In this document: positions 45,149-56,200 of the stretch, in pieces
Position numbering within the stretch: the first letter of the stretch is position 1
How the letters are laid out: the number at the start of each line of letters is the position of its first letter
Assembly (NCBI GenBank): GCA_001600415.1
Contig: BCJX01000013.1
Span: 600,777 to 664,776, forward strand
From: Pascua guehoae
Taxonomy: Eukaryota > Basidiomycota > Tremellomycetes > Trichosporonales > Trichosporonaceae
DNA: 64,000 bases
Direction of reading: 5' to 3'
Notes under the pieces: generated by a model
Databases searched by the model: none
Seen by the model: only the letters and a program-made list of their open reading frames with translations
Told to the model about the DNA's origin: nothing
Made by a program: the position numbers and the translations under genes

Positions 45149-46830
45149 TTAGTCGAAGCGCTTGATGTTGGCGGTGTCGGGGACACCGGGCAAGGGGTAT
45201 GCGACGGAGACTAAGAAACGGCGTCAGTGGATGGGGGAGAGAGTAGTAGGGTTGCAAAAACTCACAGTCCTTGACCTCCTGCTTGAGCTGAGCGACGTCC
45301 TTGGCAATGTCGCCCTGCTGGTAGGCCTTGATAAAGTCCTTGAGGAGCCTGGAGCCGGCGGCCTTCTGGGCAGCGAGCGAGATCTGGACGACGCGGTGGA
45401 GGAACTCGGCAACCTTCTCGACGTCGGCCTCCTTCATGGAGCGCGAGGTGAGGGCGGCAGTGCCGACACGGACACCACCGGGAACGGCGGCCGACGTGTC
45501 ACCGGCGACGGCGTTCTTGTTGAGGGTAATGTGGACGGCGTCGCAGATCTCGGTGACCTTGGAGCCGGTGAGGCCAATGGGGCGGAGGTCCCAGAGGATG
45601 AGGTGGTTGTCCGAGCCGTCGGTCTGGAGCTTGTAGCCGTGCTTGAAGAGGACGGCGGCCATGGCGGCCGAGTTTGCGCGGACCTGCTTGGCGTACTCCT
45701 TGAAGGCCGGGGTGGCGGCCTGCTTGAGGGCGACGGCGATACCGGCAATCGTGTTGTTGTGGGGGCCACCCTGGCAGGCGGGGAAGACGGCGTTGTTGAC
45801 GCGCGACTCCATGTCGGCCTCCTTGTCCTTGCGGAAGAAGATGAGACCGGCACGGGGGCCACGGAGCGTCTTGTGCGTCGTCGTCGCGACAACGTCGCAG
45901 ACCTCGAAGGGCGAGTCCTGCTCGGCGGCAGCAACGAGACCCGAAATGTGCGCCATGTCGCACATGAGGTAGGCACCCTGCTTGTCGGCGAGCTTGCGGA
46001 GACGAGCATAGTCCCAGTCACGGGGGTAGGCCGAGCCACCGCAGACAATCAGGCGGGGCTTGTAAATGTTGGCGTTGGTCTCGAGCTGCTCGTAGTCAAT
46101 GTAGCCAGTCTCGGGGATGACGCGGTAAGGGAACGACTGGAAGTAGATGGCCGAAGCGGTAATCTTCTTCTTGGCAGTGTAGTAGCCGTGCGTAAGGTGG
46201 CCACCGTCGGGGAGACCAAGACCCATCACGCGCTCCTGGGGCTGGAGGAGGGCGGTAAAGGCGGCAAAGTTGGCAGTCGAACCAGAGTAGGGCTGGACGT
46301 TGACGCCCCACTTGGCAGGGTCGAGGTTGAACGCCTTGAGGGCGCGCTCGCGGGTAAGGTTCTCGAGCACATCAATGTGCTCGTTGCCGCCGTAGTAACG
46401 GTTGCCGGGGAGACCCTCAGAGTACTTGTTGGTGAGGATCGAGCCGTTGGCCTCCATGACCGCGAGCGAGGTCAGGTTCTGTGCGGGGCGTCAGTGCACC
46501 GCGGGTGGGTTGGGTGGGTAGGCGACGTGACGTCGACACCTAAAAAACGGAGTGACAAACTCACCTCGGACGCAATGAGCTCGAGACCCGAGAACTGGCG
46601 CCAGGTCTCCTTCTCAATGAGGTCGTTGATCTCGGGGTCGGTCTCCGAGAGAGGCTCGTAGAGCATCTTGTTCTGCGGGGGGGTGTCAGCATACTGATAG
46701 CACGTAGTCTGGTGGGTGCCGAGCACATGGTGCGCAGTGTGGGGGTACGGGGGTAGGGTCAAGGTGACGCGGGCAGGGTGTGTGTGGTAGGACTTACAAA
46801 GTCGTTGGGGACGGGGATAGAGGACGACAT
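45149..46830 (-). CDS. Serine hydroxymethyltransferase, cytosolic form
   Basis: A 471-residue PLP enzyme that interconverts serine and glycine while forming 5,10-methylene-tetrahydrofolate. Four phase-consistent exons: 46798-46830, 46565-46672, 45266-46478, 45149-45210. It shows the family landmarks [59 protein letters not shown] and [16 protein letters not shown] with the PLP lysine at 250, then [18 protein letters not shown] and [11 protein letters not shown]. The N-terminus ([15 protein letters not shown]) has no presequence, so it is the cytosolic isozyme. Size is normal for the family. It is convergent with the gene encoding PanB, an enzyme that uses its folate product. Confidence 0.97.
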
Positions 46831-49013
46831 CCTGACAAAGGGCCGAAGGGTGTTTGCAGAGAGAGAAGTACGGAGGGGAGTGGTGATAGCCTTGAGGAGT
46901 GGCATTTATGTAGATGAGATTTGGGACAGTGTGGAAAAGTTGAGGGGGGTTGAAGGCGGACGGGGACCCGAAATCGATTCAAAATGTTCTCTTGGGCAAT
47001 TTGGCGTGCAAAGGCGGGGGGTACGTGGACTGGCGGCCTGGCGGGGGGNGNGGGTGGGTCGTACCGGGGCAAAGGGTACGCGGGGCTGGGAAAAAAGGCG
47101 AGGCGAGAGAGGCTGGCTGGCTGCGAGGGCCAAAAGGGTCGAATCAGAGGCGTTTATCGAATCTGCGCGTAATTCCAGAAGGGCACGCAACAGACAATAT
47201 GGCGAGCTGGCAAGCAACGACTGGCGAGGCGAGACAAGATTCGAGGGCAGCGAGAGGGGGGCCACCAATAAACTAGGCGTTCCTGAGGGTGAGGGGCAGC
47301 AAGCAAGCAAGCCTGGCGTCAGTTCAGTTCAGTTGGCTGGACCCGAACGAGAGAGACAAGACAGGACAGGACAGGACAGGAACATCCGTCCATACCAATT
47401 CCACCACCCCCGCCCCCGCAACCTCCTGTGCCGCTCTCAACCGCCCCCCCGCCAGCCGCCAGCCAGTCGCTGCTGCTTCGGCGACTGGTCCCTTCGGCGC
47501 TGCTAGCCTCGGCGTTGTCTCGACTACCACCATCCCCTCACGGCAATACGTACTGGCAGTTTCAGACAAGCTGGCAAGGGGGGACCTGGTTTGCGGCGGC
47601 AGGGCAAAGTCGACAGCGACAAGGAACAAGAGTAGTGTGTGGGCGGGGAGAGGAGCAAGGGAGGGCTAGCATTCTTCATTCTTGGTCAACGGCAACGCTA
47701 TATATGCACCTTTGCATCCCATCAGTCAGTTGACCGGAGATGGGCGCGCCAGGATCCCGGCGGTGCCGGTTGTTGGAAAACACGCCTGGTGTGGAAATTG
47801 CTTGCAGACGAGCACAGGTACCGATCTAGGCGAGGGCGCGAGCAGCCAGAGCTTGTAACCTCGGAACACAGGGTCCGGAAATGCAGACAGCGGCCAAGAC
47901 GACAACTCTGAACTGGCCAGTCTGTCTTTGGTCACGAGGCCTTGGAAATGACTTGCATACCTCTTGGAAAATACACTCTCCACACGCCATCCAATCCAAC
48001 CAACCCCATCCAAGTAAACCCGCCTCTTGCCCTCTTGCAAGCCTCTTGGCAGCCCAGACTCTGCCACTGCTCGTCGTCGTTTCCAACACGCTAGCCGTCT
48101 AGTGGATAAAACCCATTCAACCTACATGCCCGATTTCCACACCAGGGCGTGCACCGACTTGTCCCGCTGCACGTCGCAGCCACCCACTATCGCTCTGTTC
48201 TCCCCGCGGCCGCCGCACCGCTCTCACACACTAGCACATGTACTCGTCCTGTCTGTACCTCAAACTCCCGCTTCTCAATGGGACCAGGTCGTAATCGTCG
48301 GACACGTCCCAGGATGCATCAATGCATGCACCGCAGCAGAAATCTGGATGTATGATGAGAGGAAGTGTGCCTAGGAACAAGATCGCCCAGAACTGCATCA
48401 TGTCGTCAGTCTCCCGAATGTCCAGCCACCGGCCCACAGGCCACAGGCCAGAGCCCAGGTCCAACTCAACAGGACCGCCGCCGGCGGCTTCTGCAGCCTC
48501 GCTGCCACCCTTGCCGAGGGTGCGGATGGGCGGGATCTTGCCATCCTGGGCCGCTAGTGCCGCAAGGAACGCCGAACGGCCTGGCTGACACTCTGCGAAG
48601 GCAGATCTCTCTTTGGGCCAGAGATATCACGTGATGTCCATGCGCCGCTCGCGTGGCAGCTTTGGGCATTTCACCACGTGGTCCTGAAGCGGAACCAAAT
48701 TCCACCTCTGCTTTCCACAAACAATCTCGAGGTGGAGGAAGGTCAGGACAATGTTGGCGTAAAGCTTACGCGACTGTTGTCTGCGACCGCCCGCTCCATC
48801 GCATCGCATCGCTCCTTGCTCTACTTTTCTCTTCTCCATCTCACATTCTCTCATCTCGTCGACAAATCTCCCGTGATCACAGGAAATACCATCACTCCTG
48901 CTTGCGCTTCTCCTCGTGGCGGCGCTTCAGACTCCACCTACACTCAGAGCTACGAGTGTGGCCGCCCCCCAACTGACAGCAAAGGAAGGCGTAGCCTTCC
49001 GGTGGACCCGAGA
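46831..49013. promoter_or_regulatory. Divergent spacer between hydroxymethyltransferase and topoisomerase III
   Basis: About 2.2 kb. It contains two ambiguous bases (47049, 47051) in a G-rich run, an acagg pentamer repeat near 47361-47380, and CT-rich stretches near 47400-47520 and 48800-48900. A minus-strand open frame at about 48235-48635 has ordinary-looking composition but no start, no splice partner and no motif; it is left uncalled. Confidence 0.45.
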
Positions 49014-49028
49014 ATGTCGGCGCGATGA
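49014..49028 (+). promoter_or_regulatory. Four-codon uORF overlapping the topoisomerase III start
   Basis: ATG TCG GCG CGA TGA: the stop TGA at 49026-49028 overlaps the main start ATG at 49025-49027 by two bases in the sequence ATGA. If the transcript starts upstream of 49014, ribosomes would first meet this MSAR reading frame, which could tune translation by reinitiation. Confidence 0.55.
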
Positions 49029-52000
49029 AGGTGCTCTGTGTAGCGGAAAAGCCCAGTATTGCCAAGAGCATTACGGGTATCCTTTCTGGAGGACAGTCCG
49101 AGTCGCGCGACGGCTTTCACAAGTACACGCGCAACTTTGACTTTAGCTACCACCTTCCTCCACCACTCGGCCCGGCGCGCGGAGAGGCAGACTTTACAGT
49201 CACCAGTGTGCTGGGCCACCTCACTCAGAATGTACGTGCTGAACACCGCGTACCGCTGACAGCTCGTCAGGACTTTGACGACAACCACCGCAAGTGGTCG
49301 TCGTGCGACCCGTTTGCCCTCTTTGATGCCCCGATCGTTACATCGGTCTCTTCGGTGGGTAGGATGTTGAGAGTTTTGTCTTACCCACACAGGACTTTAA
49401 AAAGATTGAGCGAAATCTCCAGACTGAGGCGCGCCGTGCAGACCTGCTCATGATTTGGACTGATTGTGATCGCGAAGGCGAACATATCGGTTCAGAAATT
49501 GCCACGGTGTGTCGCAGGGCTAACCCGCGCATCGTGGTGAAGCGAGCAAGGTTTAGCGCAATTATCGCAGCGTAAGCTACCATTACTCTGCAAAGCTTAC
49601 ATCCAGCCAGATCCACAAGGCATGTCGCGAAGCAGACGATCTCGATCTGCGGCAAGCCGACGCAGTTGAGGCGCGCATCGCGCTCGACTTGCGCATTGGT
49701 GCAGCATTCACGCGACTCATGACCATGTCCCTTCAGACCCGAGTCCCAGAGCTGATGGAAAAGCTCATTAGTTATGGTGCGTCCATTCCTAGCGACATTG
49801 GTCTGACAACTCTAGGCCCATGCCAGTTCCCCACTCTGGGATTCGTCGTCGACCAATACAACCGCGTCCAGGCATTCGTCCCAGAACCGTTCTGGTACAT
49901 TTCAGTGTCGTCTGAACGAGAGAGCGACGAGGAAGACGGCGAGCCTACGGTATTCACCTTTACCTGGAAACGCGGTCACATCTTCGACCTCCCCATCGCC
50001 ATGCTGCTCTACGAACAGTGTGTTGAGCGCCCCATGGCCACTGTCACCCGTGTGCAGACATCACCAACCACGAAATGGTGGGTTCGAAATGGTTCTGTTG
50101 TTGACCCACCAGGAAACCACTTCCATTGACCACTGTCGAACTGCAAAAAGCGGGGTCACGACTATTGGGAATGACACCCAAGCGTGTACTTGATGTGAGC
50201 GAAACGTGATGGGTGTTTGCTGACCATTTCAGCTAGCCGAGAAACTGTACCAGAAAGGATTCCTCAGCTATCCTCGTACCGAGACGGACCAGTATGACAA
50301 GGCCTTTGATTTCATGTCATTGATTCAAAAGCAAACTCACGATAACGTCTGGGGCGCGTATGCTCAAAGGTGAGTACCACAATCTCACAATAGTCTCTCT
50401 AACTCCAGACTCATCGACGGCGAGTTTCAGACACCACGGAACGGCAGGAAGAACGATAAAGCCCACCCGCCCATCCATCCCACCAATGCGGCAAACAACC
50501 TCGACAATGACGAAAGACGTGTGTACGAATACGTCTCGCGTCGATTCCTCGCCTCGTGCTCCAAGAATGGCGAGGGAAGCAACACGACGGTTGATATTGA
50601 GATTGCTGGCGAGCACTTCTCCACCTCTGGTGTGTAACAAACGGAAACTATTGCTGACTCTAGGCCTTGTTGTCCTCCAGCGCAACTATCTCGAAGTGTA
50701 CCCATATGACAAATGGTCAAGCACGCCGTTGCCAGATTTCCAAGAGAATGAACAATTCATGCCCTCGGCATGTGAACTCAAGGAAGGCTCGACGACGCGC
50801 CCCAACCTCCTCACGGAAGCCGACCTCGTCAACCTTATGGACTTGAACGGTATCGGTACCGATGCCACGATCGCCGAACACATTGCCAAGATCGTTGAGC
50901 GCGAGTATGTCATTCTCAGGGACAAGTACCTCGTTCCGTCCTCGCTCGGTGTGGGTTTGGTCGAGGGCTACGATGCGATCGGATTTGATCTGTCGCTGAG
51001 CAAGCCCCATCTTCGTCGAGAGGTGAGATCTTGCTGTCCATTGCACGAGTTGACAAAAGACCGAGCACCGGATGCAACTCATCTGCGTCGGCCGCCAGAG
51101 GAAACGCGAGGTGATCGACGCCAGCATCCACGAATACAAGGAGGTATTCATCAAGGCTCGGCGCGAGTTTAACACGATTATCGACTCGGTGTTAAGCTAT
51201 CTCCATGGACAAGGCGAGGCTCAAGAAGCGCTGCGCGCAGCTGCTCGAGGTGGACGAGGGGCGAGGGGTGCGCGGGGTGGTCGAGGAGGAAGAGGGGCTG
51301 GGGGACGAGGAGGTGGTGCCGGTGGGCGTGGGGGCGGGGCTGGCGGCCGGCGCGGACGGGGCAATAACGACGATGAAGACGATGATGATGACGACGATGG
51401 TCCTCCAGCTGGTGGCGGAGCCAGAGCCGCTCGAGGTACTCGTGCGGTACGTGGCACCCGAGGGCGAGGGGCGAGCGCGAGCGCGAGGGGTCGTGGCCGG
51501 GCAGCAGCTGCAGCGGATGATGGCGACGCCCCGCGTCAATCACGCAAACGCAAGAGTACAGGTGGGTGCGCCAAAACGCTCCATAACTCACCCACCAGAT
51601 GGCGGCTCGAATGGCCCAGGTGATGATCCTGACTGTGGCTGCGGCTCGTCTGCAGTGTTGCGCACTGCCGGTCCTTCAACTGCAAACCCAGGCCGGCAAT
51701 TCTACACGTGCGCCAAGCCCAAGGACGAACAGTGTGGCTACTTTGTGAGTGAACTCGTTTGTCCCTGTCTGACGTACAGGAGTGGGCCGACGAGGCGGAC
51801 GGAGGTGGCGGGGGCGGGCGTGGCTCTCGCGCTGCAGCACCGAAACGTCCAAAGTCGTCAAATTCAAGCGTGGTCCGCTGCGACTGTGGTCTCGAGGCGT
51901 CGTCGAGTACAGTCAGCAAGGAGGGTCCGAACAAAGGTCGCCGTTTCAAGTTAGTTGTGTGGACCTTCATGGTCAGCTATCATACTGATTTACAGGGCAT

Positions 52001-52541
52001 GCCCAAACAACCCCAAGGCGCGATGCGGCTTCTTCGAGTGGGATGAAGATGGCGATGACGAACCTCCAAGTCGATCCTCAGGTGGTGGAACCACGGGTGG
52101 TAAGCTTGGGCATAGCTGTTGGAGCTAAGCTTACTCCAGAATGTTTCAAGTGCGGCCAACCAGGACACTGGTCAAGCGACTGTCCCAACGATGGCTCTGG
52201 CCAATCACGATCCCGGAGCCGCGCCAAGACCACGCGCAAGAAGTCTGGCGGCGGCGGCGGTGCGGGTGGTTCTGATGGTGAGCTTTCTTCGGCATGGTGG
52301 TTAAGCTGACGCCAGCGTGTTACAAGTGTGGCGAGTCGGGACATTGGGCAAGCAGCTGCCCGAACGACGGCGGCGGCGGCGGAGGAGGAGGAAGTCGAGC
52401 AAGCGGAAGCCGGGGTGGAAGAGGCGGGACTGGCGGCGGCACTTCTGGAGGTGAGCTCACAAACTGGGATCCTGGCTGACAACAGATTGCTTCAAGTGCG
52501 GCGAGCCCGGGCACTGGTCCAATGCGTGCCCGAATGAGTAG
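49025..52541 (+). CDS. TOP3: DNA topoisomerase III with GRF fingers and zinc knuckles
   Basis: A type IA topoisomerase that works with RecQ helicase and Rmi1 to dissolve recombination intermediates. Sixteen phase-consistent exons give 983 residues: 49025-49231, 49271-49354, 49393-49571, 49607-49776, 49816-50077, 50113-50194, 50233-50369, 50409-50629, 50664-51022, 51060-51561, 51599-51744, 51780-51949, 51996-52099, 52140-52277, 52316-52450, 52486-52541. The Toprim domain begins KVLCVAEKPSIAKSI and has WTDCDREGEHIG; the active tyrosine is in GFLSYPRTETDQYD. The intron 49777-49815 is 39 nt without a stop; removing it restores ISYGPCQFPTLGFV. After the core come an Arg/Gly/Asp-rich linker, two GRF-type fingers (CGCGSSAVLRT to CGYF; CDCGLEASSST to CGFFEW) and three CCHC knuckles (CFKCGQPGHWSSDC, CYKCGESGHWASSC, CFKCGEPGHWSNAC). 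This resembles animal TOP3-alpha more than budding-yeast Top3, which lacks such a tail. Confidence 0.95.
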
Positions 52542-53242
52542 GCTAGATGGTGGGTGTGGTCAGCCGACTCGCTAGCTAACCCGTCAGTGTATTAAGGCTG
52601 CATAATAGATGTAGATGAGAGATGTATGTATGCATCAGTCTGTTGTGCAAGCAAGGAACGAGGACGGGGCCGTGTTGTTTCGTGGCTGATTTTACTCTTG
52701 GTGGTGGCCGCGATGGCTCCACACTGGGCACCTTCGGCCCTGGCCGACGGTTCAGTCCTACACCGCCATTGCACCATTCCACGCCTCAGCGCCAGTCCTC
52801 ACCACTACCCTCTGGTCGCCCAATGCCAAACTTGCTCTTCCCCATCCCTCCCAGTCCTTCCGCTACCCCTGAAACCACTCGCCTTTGTGTTCGTAACGCA
52901 CATGACATGCACTCTAATGTCCTAATAACTATACGATTACCCTAAAATACACGTGCGCGGCCAAGATTTGCAGGACAGGGCGCACCCATGTCCTGATATT
53001 CCAAGGGCAAGAGAGAAAGTCCAAAAAAAAGGCGGGCCGGAGGCGGGGGGGGGGGGGGGGGGGGGGGGAAGGGAAGTGACAGGGGGGATTGGTTCTACGC
53101 GCTACTGTACTGTTACAATAGGATTGATGTCTCGTGTTCTCGTGTACGTCTGATCGTTGTCGCGTCTTGGTTTGTGCAGTTTCCAATAGTGTTGCTGGAC
53201 TACTGGCGGGGTCGGATCAACTTCCAGCTGGCTCCTAGCGGC
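52542..53242. other. Convergent spacer with a 24-G run
   Basis: The 3' ends of topoisomerase III and the large minus-strand gene face each other here. Bases 53045-53068 are a perfect run of 24 G, followed by gaagggaagtgacaggggg. No coding signal was found. Confidence 0.6.
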
Positions 53243-56200
53243 CTAGTTGGCAGTGACCTCGGACACACCATAATGGAGTGGCCTGTACGCGCGAGCACCC
53301 TGCTGCTGCGCGGGCTGCAGCTTTCCGACGGCGCGGAGAGCGGGACTTGGCGAATTGGGGGACGGGGCGACGAGGGCGTCGAGGTCGGGCGTGCGGGGCG
53401 TGCACGGCGACGCGATGCCGTCCTCGGAACTACTCTCGTCGAGGGACGAGTTGAGGGACACGTCGGGGTCAACGGGGGTGGGTGTGCTCGAGCCCGGGGT
53501 GGGGGCAAGTTCCTCTGCCGACTCGGCCGACGAGTCGAATGACAGGTCACCGGGTTCGTTTGTGAGTGGCTGACCCGTGAGGCTCTTGGCGCTCGGCAGG
53601 TCGCCGTACTCGCTCTCGGGAGTCGAGCCGAGAGCGAACATGGGCGTTCCGGGCGAGGCGGAGCCAGAGCCGTCGTCGGCGTCGACCCATACTTCGTCGC
53701 CCGACGACGCGGCAGTCGAGTTTGACAGGCGCGAGCGCGAGCGGTTCCGTCCCGCGTAGCTGTATGTCGAGACGGAGACCGAAGAGGCGCTCGGCGACGA
53801 CGGCGCGTCGCTGTAGTCCATGACGATGGGGATGCTCTGGCGCGACTGGGGCTGGAAGCGGGCCGTCGTGTTTCGGTTCTGCACCATCGTGCTCACACTC
53901 ATCTCGGGGCGCGCAAAGCCCGCAAGCCCCGCCGCCGAGAGCGCCGAGGTGATGCCCGACGAGCGGCGGCGGTGCGAACGTGGACGCGTGGTGTTTGCGG
54001 CCTCCACGAGCGGCGAGCGCGACCGTTCCGTGTCTGGGAGCGGAATGATCCACGGCGTGCTGAGGCCCAGCGCGAGCGGCGAGTCGGGTGGAGTCTCAGC
54101 CGTGGGCGAGGGGAGCGAGACGCTGCGCGTTCCAGAGACAGTGATCGGGGACGGTGCCCGCTCGCCCACCATGGGCAGAGCGGTGCTGGAGAGCAGGGGC
54201 GAGCCCGAGCCAGCAGATCTCAGTGGCACTGTCGGGAGAGTGGGAGAGAGGCCACCCGCGACACGAGCGCGGTCGTTCCCAGGCTGGGACGTGCTGCGCC
54301 TCCGCGCGGCGGTCTTCGCAAGTGCCGTCGGGACGCGGCTCTGGCGCTTGGATGTCTTGGATGAAGTGTCTGGAAGAGGCTCCGAGTCATCCAGGGTAAG
54401 AGGCGGGGCCGCGGGAGGGGTGTAGTTGGGAGGGCTGCTGAGGAACATCTTCTCGGCTGGCGTCTCGGGCGGGAGGGGAACGGACGCGGGCTCAACATCG
54501 GGCTGAGGAGGCGACTCGGGGAGCGGGACAGAAGCTGCCGAAGTGGGCCAGCGGAGCTGTCCGCCAAGACGCGGGGTCATGGCCTCACCGAGGGTCGAAT
54601 TGGATAACGCGCCAGAGACGGCCGAGGCAACACTGGACGCTGCAGACGCCATTGTCGCGCGCGCCGACCAGAAGAAGCTTGTTGGCCCACTAGACGCTGG
54701 GAGCTCTTCGGCGGGGTCGGCCTTTGGGGCCCGAGGACCCTTGGTCGCCGAAATCGTTTGGCTCCGCTCGACGCGGTCGGTTACTACGAGGTCGTGGGTA
54801 CCGCCACCGCCTACGTGGGTCATACTCTTTGCGCGCCTAAGGCGCTCCGCTTCGGGGGTACGAGGTCGTGCGGGGACTGCAGCCTTGGCTACGGCCGAGG
54901 TCGCAATGGCACTGGTAGAGGGCACCTTGGCAACCTCGCCGGCGGGAGCGTCGACAGCAGCGCCCCCAGACTGAGGAACAGACGAGCTACCGCTGGCCGA
55001 GGCTGCTGCCTTTGGGGTAGATTCGAGATCAAGCAGTGTTGGCGTGTTGGCACCGGTAGGCGTCGCGGGCTCAGACTCGCCAAGGATGGATAACTCTGTG
55101 GCCGCATCGACTTCTGCGATCGCCGCAAAGGTCGCCTCCCTCGCAGCCGCATTGCCCAGCACGCCGACGTGGGGCATAGACAGGTGGGAGCGACTGGCAG
55201 TCTTGACCTCTGCCTTGTGAATCTCGGTCATGGACACGACACTGGGCGCAGGCGACGGTGGCTCTGGGGTCATTGTGCCAGTTGACTCGCGGTTCCGGGT
55301 TTCCTTTTCGGGAAGAATGACCTCGACGGCATCGTCGTCATCGTCCGCGGGGGATACTGCCAGTACGGGTGGTGCCGTCGACTCCTTGACCAACGTGAGA
55401 GGTGCGGGCGCCACGGGGCTGCCCTTGTTCTTCTTCTCTACACGTAAGGGCGCAGTCGCCTTGAAGTCCATGCCACTCATGATGTCATCGTCGAGCACGG
55501 CTGTGTCGTTGCGCGGCGACCGGCGGGTAGGGCTAGCGGGCGGCTCGTTCGACGGCGCAGACGACGACGGCCTGGGCGGCGATGGAATAGCGTATGCGAG
55601 CTCGGTATGCTCCGTCCTACCCCTGTGCTTTGTGGGCGAGGTCGGTGCGGATGCCGGCGATATCGGCTCTGGCATGCGCAGCACGATCTTGGGCCCGGCA
55701 GCTCCAGTGTTGGTCGACGCAGGCTGTTGCAATACCGTCGCAGGCATGGTAGCGCGCTTCAGCGAGACAGGCGTCCCACCAACGGTAGGCACCGGCATCT
55801 TCATATGTCCCGTCGGCGTCACAGGCGACCACTTGTCAACCTTGCGCGTCAAGGACGTGTCAACGGTTGGCTTGGGCTTGGCGGCCGCTGCAGCCTTGTC
55901 CTGTGCAGGTGGTTGCGTGGAAGAAGCCACAGAAGCCTCTGGCTTGTCACTAGCAGTGACGCTCGATGCACGCTCGCGCGGGGGCCGCACACGGCCGACC
56001 TTGAACTCCTTGGGGCTAGGCGGCTTGCGCGGGACATTAAATGTCTGGGGCTTGGCCGCACCAGCTGCCAATGGTGTCGGGAACTTGGCAACGTCTGGTG
56101 TGCTGGGCGTTTGGATCTCTGGCATCTTGAACGCGGTCGTCTTGGTCTCTGGCAGCTCGGGGGGCTGCGAAAACTGGGCCGGCATGGCAGGGAGTGCGGG

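Noticed and set aside
45162..46661. 499-codon plus-strand ORF over serine hydroxymethyltransferase
   Set aside because: Antisense shadow of a highly conserved enzyme with strong codon bias; its Val/Gly/Glu-rich translation has no motif.
48235..48635. Minus-strand open frame containing PVELDLGSGLWPVGRWLDI
   Set aside because: The translation looks protein-like, but there is no start codon or acceptor in frame, a stop lies just upstream, and I recognise no family.
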